A stretch of DNA of 60,000 bases, from contig CM022672.1 of assembly GCA_012295275.1 (NCBI GenBank), positions 12,389,904 to 12,449,903 on the forward strand. The letters are read 5' to 3'. Origin of the DNA: Chrysomallon squamiferum (Eukaryota > Mollusca > Gastropoda > Neomphalida > Peltospiridae). Position numbers and translations under genes: made by a program. Below the pieces are notes generated by a model that was not told where the DNA came from, searched no databases, and saw only the letters and a list, made by a program, of their open reading frames with translations. Shown here one piece after another: positions 39,875 to 50,600 of the stretch. Each line of letters starts with the position of its first letter. The first letter of the stretch is position 1.

Positions 39875-41862
39875 AATAAATAAATAAACATCAGATAATA
39901 TATTTTAAAATCTGATTTTTGTCAAAGTATGAACAGAAACTATCTAACATGAAAACTTTTTTGTGCATTGTAACTAATGTTATCAAATTTAAAATATTTA
40001 TTTTTGTTGTTGCTGTCAAAGCAGCTAAAAAAAATGAAAGAAAAAGATAAATATGAAGTTACTGTTTTTCTGCACTGGCTAATTGCACATTCATATTAAA
40101 TTAAATTATTTATAAACAACTGATTTAAGTTTTCAAATTTTCATTACAAGATAATTTGTGTACAACATATATAAAAAAAAAGTTTTGTTATTCATTTGGT
40201 TTATGATCACCATTAAATTTTACATATCATTATTACATTGATATAGAAACAATTTTAATTTTATAAATTATTGTGAAAAATGTTTTGTTTTTTTAAGGTT
40301 TGCTCATATAAAAACAAGTGAAAACCATTTAACTAAAAATACATTAAAAAACTCAAACCTGTCAAGTGGAAACTCAATGTGGACGCTGGTTGCATATTTA
40401 ATAACAGCAATCCTTGTCTTGTTAGCTCCAATTGGGAAGTCCTTGACAATATTTTTCACAAAATTCTTGGCTCGTGTAAAATCATCTGGACTGATGCTAC
40501 TTGAAGCATCAATAAGAAAGACAACATCAATGGCTTCATTACGTCGGCAGACTGGAAACCAGACATAAAAAAATTAAAAATGAATGTACTGAATCAAAGT
40601 AATAATATGCTGGTAATAATACTAGTCATGTTTTTATTCTTTTTCAATTCCCTTCCTTTCAATTAACTTTTTATCAGACCATTTATAAATCAAAGGAAAA
40701 AATAAAAGACAAAAAGAAAAAATAATAAATGAATATTTAACAACATCTGAATGTATTTTGTGTGAATAGTTATTTAGTCTCAAATATGTTAGATTTTTGG
40801 TTTAAATATTTTCCTGTTTGTGTGCTGATATAAGAATGAAAAGCTGTTGTAATTATTGCATAATGTTATTGGTAAACAATTAGCAAACCATGGAGTAACA
40901 TAGTATCCAAAGCTGGATTTAGGTGTACGTCTAAACTGGCTTTTAAGAATCTTAGTTTTTACACTGTCTTATTATTCACTTGAAACTTTTCAAACAGTCC
41001 TCCATAGGTTTATGAGATATTTAATGTAATCTTATCAGTTTTCATCTGCTCTACATTAGAAATTTAATTCAATCATACCAGTTTTCATCTACTTTGCAAG
41101 ATATTTACTTTAATAATATTTATTTTAATTTCTTCTGCATGTGATATCTTGTTTAATTAGTACCAGTTTTCATTTGCTCCACTATTGTTGTGTAGTTGTA
41201 AGGAGCCCCTCCAGTATGGTACTTGTCTCCCCAGAACTGGCCCTGGGCTTCAACAGTCTGAGGAAGCTCATCTGTGCCTGCTTGCAGAGTGACATAAAGT
41301 GCTGCTGCTAGTCCTGAGTACAGAGGTTTCCGCAAATCTTCCCAAGTCACAGAGCTCCAGTTAATGTTGAAAGCTTGTTGAATCTGGTTTATTTTTGGCT
41401 GCAGAATGGCCTGTCCTTTCTTTGTTTCCTCAAACATTTGTCTAGTGATCTGAAAAATTACACTATCTGACAATGGGGGAAACTGACTGGGAACATTTAT
41501 TATATCTAACAATGCATGAGTTATGTCCAAAAATAGGTCATTTTAGGGAATTTGTTCAGTTAATTTCTATTTTATAACTATTATAAACATGTTAATATTT
41601 TCAAAATAGTGAATACATGTTAGCAAACCTGCCAGATTCCTCCATGGAAGTCCGATACATGACCTGCCATTGGTCCATCCTTTGTTTCAACATAAGCCAG
41701 GTTTCGCAGGAACAGATTGTCTCCAAAGAAGATACAGTTTTGATGAATAAGGTTAATTACCGTCTCTACCACATCAGTTCCTGTAGCTCCAGGCTGGTAA
41801 ATAAGATTCACTGAAGCTGTGTACCTTACCAGTACACAGCAAATCAAAATAAACAAATGCAT
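35727..41862 (-). CDS. Pif/BMSP-like secreted protein: lysozyme-like domain, vWA, four chitin-binding domains
   Basis: Exons in transcript order: 41862-41629, 41449-41164, 40551-40359, 39513-39372, 38843-38609, 38192-38098, 37801-37570, 37123-37046, 36607-35727; in-frame joins give 713 aa. The first 17 or so residues (MHLFILICCVLVRYTAS) form a signal peptide. Residues to about 172 form a domain with AYVETKDG, FHGGIWQ and DLRKPLYSGLAA, which I judge lysozyme/transglycosylase-like. The vWA domain begins at about 180 with MIDAS DASSSIS. Residues about 286-420 contain Cys-rich and beta-rich segments. Exon 9 carries four peritrophin-A (CBM14) units, each with the NPC or YPC, FxxCD and CPP or CQN cysteine pattern. 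vWA plus CBM14 is the plan of molluscan Pif and BMSP, which bind chitin and aragonite. The exon 2 acceptor is the least certain; one at 41484 would add FPPLSDSVIFQ. Confidence 0.87.
38474..38501. repeat. Poly-A tract
   Basis: A homopolymer A run in intron 5 of the Pif-like gene. Confidence 0.85.
39494..39513. repeat. 20-bp exon-edge repeat, copy 1
   Basis: TCTGATTTTTGTCAAAGTAT covers the 5' edge of exon 4 of the Pif-like gene. The same 20 bases recur at 39911-39930 in the preceding intron. Confidence 0.85.
39812..39888. repeat. (AAT)n/(AAAT)n microsatellite
   Basis: AAT units followed by AAAT units, in intron 3 of the Pif-like gene. Confidence 0.9.
39911..39930. repeat. 20-bp exon-edge repeat, copy 2
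   Basis: Identical to 39494-39513, but lying in the intron about 400 bases upstream in transcript sense. A weaker copy (TAGTCAAAGTATCCAAATG) starts near 39787. Confidence 0.85.
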
Positions 41863-43382
41863 GCTGAGCTGGAAGGAAGGAAGAAAACATTTTATTTGAC
41901 AATGCACTCAATGTATATTTTATTTACAATTTATGGTGTCAGACATATTGATTCAGATATGAGAAGCCTTTTGTCACCAGATCATGGGCTACTCTTTCTT
42001 ATTAACTGCAAGGGATTTTATATACTGACCACTCATAGACTGCTGAAATAGAACTAAAATGATTTGAGGAACTGGATATTAATATTACGGATCAATAAAT
42101 TGTTTTAACAATTTTAACAGCATAGATTTGAGCAGAGAAAATTGCAACATATTTTTGCTTATGTTAACTGTGTCCAAGTAAACATTCTGTTAAAAAACAA
42201 GATGGTCAGTTAGGACAACTTATCGCACGTATATTGAAGGAACAATGTCAAACAATATGTCATGTTGTTTCAGGTAGATCAAGTAACCGTTACTGTGCAC
42301 ATAAAGATGTTATTACCTTTCTTGTAAATCTTTCCAGTTACTTGCAAAAGTGGTTATCACATTAATGACTTACCTGATCAATTCCCCACAAAAATGTTTA
42401 GCAAATATACTTTGAAACACATTATCAGTGCTTACGAAAAAAAAAATAATAATAATAAAATAAAAAAAATAAAAAATAAGTAAAAAAAAAAATAATAATA
42501 AATAACAATATATTCCATCTTAGTTCAGTGACTAAATTATTGCCCATTCTAATTAGAAAATGGCTTAACATTTTCTTAAGAGTTTTCCTAACCTGACAAG
42601 TTAATTACATTTTTAAAATTAAAACTTAAAAAATACAGTACACATGAATAACTGACCAGACAAAAACTAGCTGATTATAGCCAACAGCTGCTTAATTATG
42701 ATACTCTTTAAATTTATTAATTTAATTTCTAAAAGAACAAGTACAATTTTCCATTTCTGAAACTTTGAACTAATTTAATATTTTAATAAAATATCTGATA
42801 ATAATCACGAGTATTAATTATGTAATAGTACCCAACAAAATAAAATGAACTGATTATTACCTGGTTAATTTTCTTTTCTTGCACCATCCCAGGTCTGGAT
42901 CAGTTCCAAAGAAAACAGGTGCTTTTATCTCATTGTCAAGGAAGTGTTTTATTTATCATAGAATCACCTCAGGGGGTATTTCAACACTCTGACAGTAGAT
43001 AGAACGATAAGGATAAACATGTTGACTTTTCACAAGTATTTTGATAAAATTTATAGTGTCTGAGAAACAGCATGTCCATTATATATTTATCAGTTAAAAG
43101 GATTTTTTTTTTTTTTTTTTTTAGTTATTTTTATTAGGGGGTAGGTGCAAAAAGAAAAAAAAAGAAAAAAGGCAAAAAGATATGTTAATTATTTTGTTTA
43201 TTTTCCCCAAGAATAAAATACAGATTTTAATAAATGTACAGATTTGTACTGTTTGAAACATATTTTTCATGTTCAAAAAATCAATTAATCTAAGATGTCA
43301 TTTAAGTTTTTGGTCAAATGTCTTAATTACAAATCACATATATGAATCAAATAATGTTCACAGAGACTAGTAACTATAATGT
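41863..43382. other. 5' region of the Pif-like gene and 3' flank of ANAPC2
   Basis: On the minus strand, an acceptor (TTCCTTCCAG) lies 6 bases before the Pif-like ATG. A matching donor (AACCAG then GTAATAATC) ends a candidate 5'UTR exon at 42861. GATAAAAG near 42923-42930 could be a weak TATA box. Poly-T lies near 43103. A minus-strand AATAAA (tttatt at 43197-43202), about 180 bases past the ANAPC2 stop, may be its polyadenylation signal. Confidence 0.45.
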
Positions 43383-44590
43383 TCATGTAGATTTTGATAA
43401 TCTGTAGACACCACCAGAATATATTAATTTTTGTTCCTTCACTTTTCTGTCTAAAAATCCTTTCAGTTCTTGAATGCTGCATTCACCAGCCGATGGTCCT
43501 TGCATAGCAAACATACGCAACATACTGTGAATCCTTTCCAAAGGCAAGCAATCCAAGTTAGTAAGCATGCCAACAATGTAGGTCCAAAACACCTACAGAA
43601 ATAATAATAATAATAATATAAAATGTATGCTTACAAAATGTTTCATAACATTTCTAGCCGTAACTGTCATGAAACATTTTTTCTTTTGCTGATAACTGAG
43701 AAAAGAACAAAAATAATTAATCTTTATTGTTACAGACAGCCCCCAAAATATCTTCTTTAATTATTTTATTATATTTTTCAGAAGAACACTTGCATTCAGA
43801 CTGTGTGAGAAAATAATTAAAGTTATCTTCAGTTTAGAAAAAAAGAAAGGACACTTTTAAATTAATGAAACTGTTTTTAACCCAAAATGAAAAATATGAT
43901 GATCAAAGTTAGTTTTATTAACTATCTTAAAATATTAAAATATTCCTCTCCTAAAATAAAATAAATAATTAAAAAATAGCAAATAAGAATTAAACTGTCA
44001 TTGTGAGAATCAGAAGCCTTGACAAAGTATGCTTTTACAGAAAGTACTACCATGGTGACATATACTTGAACATTTTTTTTTAAAATAACAACTAATTTCA
44101 GCTTTTAATCTGAGAAACAAACCACCAGTCTTGATAAGAATTTTGCTATCTGCATGAAAAACATCAAGTGGTATCTGTACACAGAAACAAAACAATGTAA
44201 TCAACAAAGTCACCTTGAGTTACTCGTGTTTGGTGATAAACATAATGAAATGAAATATAGTGTAGGATCTTGGGAATTTAAAAAAAAAACAATTTAAAAA
44301 GATATAACAGAAGTAATAAATAATAACTACAGTAACAAATAAAAATGTTTATATATATTTATATATATATATATTTTTATTTAATTAATTTGATCACATA
44401 TCAGATTTTCTGGAGTGTTTAAATATCATATTTCTTGCCACAGAACTTTTTATTTGGTATAACATGTTTTTTATATCAACTGTAGGAAACTGTTGTCAGT
44501 TTTAGGATGGTATCAATAAGTTGGCTTTTTATTGTTGCATATACGCTTTTTTTGCAAATAATGTTAACCATGTGCATGTGTGTTTGTATG

Positions 44591-44643
<53 letters not shown>

Positions 44644-47600
44644 TCCTGCTAATTGTCAAAGTGTAAATTTACAAAAGTTAACATTGAAAATAATGATATA
44701 TTACATTTAATGATTTCAAAATTTAGTACAAAACAATTAAAAACATTAAATTTTAAGTGCATATACACTAAACTAAAATTTATTTAAATACAAAATATAT
44801 ATATATTTATATATATTCACATACAGACACACACACACGATTAACATTATTTGCAAAAAAAGCGTATATGCAACAATAAAAAGCCAACTTATTAATACCA
44901 TCCTACAATTGACAACAGTTTCCTACAGTTGATATTAAAAACATGTTATACCAAATAAAAAGTCCTGTGGCAAGAAATATATTTAAACACTCCAGAAAAC
45001 CTGATATGTGATCAAATTAATTAAATAAAAAATATATATATTTATTTACAGTTACCTGTAATTCTTCTTCTCGTTGTTCTTGTGCAGATGCCATAGCTGA
45101 TTCAGTTTCATCCTCATCTGGAATCATCACATCTTGAGAGTGACCTTTATGTTCCTCGACCAACATGAATGTGTCTGGAACCTCCTCCTTCAGCAGACCC
45201 TGACTCTGCCAGTAGGTGATTTTCCTCCGTAGTGCTGATGCTGGCATTTCAAGCACTGTACTCAATTCATCGACAGTCCACTTATCTGGAAAAATACCAT
45301 TTTAATCCTGGTTACAAATATTTGAAGATATAATTTCAGCCACTGTATTCATTTCACTGAACAAAAATATTTTAAACCTGCCTACAAAGTGTTGAGATAA
45401 ACATCATTTTAAACCTGGTTGCAGTTTTGAAGGAAACCAGAAATAATTTCCTTCACTATACTCAATTCACCACAGACCATTCATCTGAATTTAAATATTT
45501 TGAGCACTGACTAAACAATAAACTTCATTTTAAGTTTTAAATTCATTTCATCAAATGAACATTTTATCTGGGCAAAACCCACATCACTTTAGACCTGGCT
45601 ATACAGTGATGGGGGAAACAATGAATTAAAAAGTAACCTGCAATATTTATCTGACAAGTGACTATACATAAAGAAAACAGAATAACTGAAATAAAAAGTT
45701 ACAATAAACAGAAAGACTGAAATGTACTGATGACTTCTATTCATCATCCCAACAAACATAAATTAACTTATGTAGTTGTTTGAAAGTTTGGGGAACTCTA
45801 CAGTTATGTATCTTGATGTTTTCTACAGTTATGTATCTTGATGTTTTGTACCTTGATTTTGAAACTGCATAATTATTGCAGCATGAACAGGAGACACAGA
45901 AAATGAAAATACTTGATCTTTCAATTCAATGTCAATGTTGACAAGACCTGAAAATAAAATCAAAATGTGTACATGAAACAAGTTATAATTATATACTCTC
46001 CCCAAAAAGAAATGCCATGAGAAGGAGATGTCAGACAGTTCTGGTCTCCCATGGTGGGCACCCAAGGTATTGATATTATATTGTTATAACCTTGAACTTT
46101 AACCTTTTCAATGTAATACCATCAATATTAATGAATTGCAAAAGTGTGTGTAAAATGTGAACATTCTGCTGCTTTCTGTTGATCCATTAGATAGATATTC
46201 CCAATGTCAATAAAATCTACTTTTGCGTTTCTTTTTTGTTAGAGTATATAAAATTAAATAATATATTTTATTACAAAGAAAACAAGTCCAAGTCATCCAT
46301 ATATAAAAAATTTCGTATTTAAATTTAAATTACTTAGTATTAAATGATTAGCATAAAGTATTAACTTATTTTAATTCTATCTTCTGTTTTCTGTAATACA
46401 TAAAGAAAAACATTATTTGCAGTATATATATATATATATTAATAAAATAATGTACGATATAGTTTTTGGATTTTTCCTTTCCTTTCTTTTTTCTTTTTAA
46501 TATATTTTAGTTTTTAAAAACTGTTATTCCACAATTCTCTTCAAAATTTACCTAAATGAGGCTTCCAATTTAAAGTACGATTTCCTTTCAAGGCTTCATA
46601 TCGTTTAGTAAAGCATTCCAAAGAATGCTGCATCTCCTCTGGCAAAGTGATTTTCTCTTCTCTGAATGCTGGCCAGAATTGGGCTGACAGAATCATTGCA
46701 TTCACATCTATACCCTGAATCAGTGAAATTAGTCAACTTTAGGCAGGAATTTTTATAAAGAAAAGTGTGTAGGAAAATTACGTTAAACATACTATAGTCT
46801 ATACATACAAAAATTTGCTGCCATGTTAAACATACAGTGAGGGTACCCTACAACGACTCTAACTGGTTCGTTATATGGTTTGTTCTTTAAAGGGTCCATT
46901 GAAATACCTGTTGTAAGGGTTAATCCATTCCTGGCCCACAAATACACCCTCTTAAAAATGACAAATATAGTATAAAATAGTAAAATAAGTTTATAAATGT
47001 ACATTTAAACTCCTGAAATGTAAAATATCATTAATACTTTATCTTACCTTACCGTTGCTGAGCTTGCAGGAGAGGAGGCAGAGGAGGGGGAAAGGAGATA
47101 ATTACTGAGAGGAGGCATCTTTCCTAGTCCACTTAGGTGACTGTCCTACAGGCAGTTCATCTGTAGGATTTTCTTTTTAAAGAAGGAATCCAGGGTGACT
47201 GTTTCAACCTGGATTTCAGAACCTTCACAAATTGGGCCATCTCTGTCTCATTAAAAATATTAGGGCCCGTTTCAGGATGATATTCCTTAACAATTTTGGA
47301 AAGTTTATTCCAGCACCAGAAAATATCTTTCAGTTCTAAGGCTGGAGTAACATCCTCCCTCAACTACTCTGAAATATTGTTCTGTGTTCATCATGGGGAC
47401 CTTCATTCATTATGGGGTTCTGAGATTTGTAGATAAAACTGTTTGTTATAGGGTTATTTGTATTACTTCTATAGCAGATCAAACCAATTAAACAAGTATA
47501 TATTAAATATTAATATTATTTGTGTCCCCCTCACCTCTTGAACTCCAAGTTGCTCATTTTCCTCTGCAATCCGTGAATTTATTCTCTTTGAGTCTGCAAC

Positions 47601-50600
47601 ATCTTTTAGCATCACCTCAGAATAGTGCAGCTGAGTTTCCCCAAATCTAAGCTTCAGCAACTCCAAGTAACGCAACTCTCTTTCAATGTCATAATTGAAG
47701 TGTGTCAGAATGCGATCAGCCAGTAGAGTGCGGTACTCATTAACAAATAGCTCCTTGCTGCCGTAAATGTTCACCAGCATGCTAATGATGTCAGATGCTC
47801 TCCGACTCTTTGATGTGCTTGCTGAAATAAAATAATAATACAATTAGTTTGTTTATGTAAGTGTTTGTATTTAAAAAACAAAAACAAAATTACTAAAGAG
47901 GTCTGAATCACCAGTGATTCTAGCAAAATACCACGAGCAAATACTGCTAATTAATTTGTTCTCTAAACAACTTAATATATAAAGTTACATAGAAAGTGTT
48001 ATCAAAATAATCAGTTCTACTTGGTTCAGTGCTTTTTTTGTATTGTGAATATTTTATTTTTTGTATTTTTCTTATAGTAATCTTGTATTTTTAAAAATAT
48101 ATAACAGAAAAAAAAATAAAACAATTTGGCATGCATGTTAAGTTCAATGAAAATAAAAATTTTATCACATGAAATTTTTATAACAAATTAAAAACACACA
48201 AGGATCTGCATCTACTGGATCAGGCATCCAATTCTGCCAGTCATCATTTTCATCATCACTGGTTACTCCTTCATCTAACAAAAGTGGCTGTGCTTTCACC
48301 AGTTCGTCCAGCAGCTCATTACTTCCCTCGTCTGTCAAACTGCTCACAATACATCGCACAGTGTCATCACGCGATCTAAAAGAAATGTGATTGCTATGGG
48401 TTCAAGATGCTAATACTAATCTTCATCCTTAAGTATTTGGAGACTTCATAAAAAATTTAAATCTTTATTATAAATAATAAAGTTCATGATAAAAATATGA
48501 AACCTCCTTATTCTTTAAATAATGCAGAACAGTTATTCAAAAAATATATGGTAAACTTTTAAAATGTATTTACTTTTATGTAAACATAGTTAACTAGCTA
48601 ATCTTTGTTGAAAACCTGGGCATAAAAATAATGCCATAGAATATGAAAGAAAATTCTTGTATTACAATCAGTGTCCTAATTACAAATTACTGTAATACCA
48701 AACCTGATCTATAATGTCAATAATACTTTAAATACATTAAGCAGGGAAGATCCAATTCAATTTCCTAAGAAAATAAAAATAATAAAATTCAGTCACCTCA
48801 AATATTTTCTAACAGGTTCACAGACAAGTTCAAGAATAACTCCTGCAGGATCAAGGGCTCGCAAAGATCTAATTGCAGAGATATATGCTGTCAGTATATC
48901 TGCAGTATTCACACCTTAAAATAAAAATAATCCTGCTAATTGTAAATTTATAAAAGTTAACATTGAAAAAATGATATATATTTCAAAATGTAGTACAGAA
49001 CAATTTAAAAAATTAAACTATTAAGTACATACACACTAAACAAAAATGTATTTAAAAACAAAATATATATATTTTTCTGTAATTACTGTAATAGAGAAGG
49101 TGATTTTTTTTTTACTGGTGGGAATACCAATTAAAATAGTAATTATCTTTTCTTTAAATCTTTTATAATAATGGAAAAATAAATTCATGAAAATAAGTGT
49201 ACCTGGATGCAGTAGTCTGTTTTCAAGTGCACTCTTCAGGGATGTTACGAGATGTGTGCGGAAATCAGTCTTCTCAAGACAAATATTTAGATCAACTATA
49301 GCAGATTCAGACTCAGGGTATTCGATAATAATATTAAACAACTGCTCAATCAATCTATTGGCAAAGGTTTCATAAAGAAAGTGCAACAAACGATCTCTAA
49401 ATGCTGAGATACTATCAGATCCAGATAATGATCGACTGCCATCATAGATAACATTTAACCATCCAAGAACCTTTGTGTCTAGCCACTGTAAGAATAAAAT
49501 AAAAAAATTTACATTCTCTAACAGTTTATGAAACAAAAAAATATTTTTGCATGTTTAAATAACCCAAAGAATTAAGTGATTGAATAACTGAAAATGTTTA
49601 TCTTATTCATTCCAAAAAGATATGCACATAATATGGCCTTTGTTTTGTAAATAAAAAATTGGATTTGATTGACCGATTTAAACAAAGGTTTTGGTAAATG
49701 AAAACCTTTGCATTCATTTGATATTAACTATTATAATGTTCCTAACATTAAGTTAGAAAAAATTAAAAACTACTTTTAAAAAAAATGGAATTGTTGTCTG
49801 TATACATCATGTTTATAGGCCTACAAATCATATCTTCTGTTCCAAAGAATTTTAAGAGAAATGCTCTTTATTCATTTTTATTTCTTATTATTTTATTCTA
49901 ATATTTCTTTTCAAAACAATTTTACAGTGTTATTAAAATCATAGAAAAAGTAAGTAGAATGTTGTCAGAAAGAATGATACAAAAAATAAAAATTAATTAA
50001 ATGAACAAAAAATGGTTATAAAATCTGAAAAGTAACTAGTTTTTGAGAATGTCAAATATTTATTATAATTTATGCAACTGGAATAAAGGTGTCTATATTA
50101 TTAAAACAACTAGACAAACAAAATAATTAAAGAAAATTGAATTACTCACAACAATGAGTGAGAGTAGACTACAATGTAAGAGATAATTACCAATGGAAAA
50201 TGCTATTTCATATTTTTCATTATTAGAAATAAATTTAGCATTTATTTATGTTTTTCTTGTTAGATTAACAGTTACTATACAGGTACAAGGACACACCCCA
50301 ACAGCAAAATCTCAACAACCTACTGTAAATGTGGGCAGAACTGGGTTTTTTTTTTGTGCATTTTTATAAGATTCATAAAGCATCTAAAATAAAGCTGCAT
50401 GAAAAACATACGCTACATGTGAATTAACACTTGCAATAAAGTATGGATTGCTTTCATTTCTGCTCAACATTGGAATTCATCCTTACAATCCTGGTTAGAT
50501 AACTACCACACTGGAATACATTCTCTCCATGTAATCTATATTGTTGAAGCAAATACTCAGTATCCATGCTCATAAGACTTTTTGATGTGTAACATTTTTC

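Noticed and set aside
41484-41530. Longer exon 2 of the Pif-like gene starting at MDITHALL
   Set aside because: There is no AG acceptor before that point in the right phase. The acceptor at 41450 (ATTTTTCAG) joins IWQ to ITRQMF cleanly.
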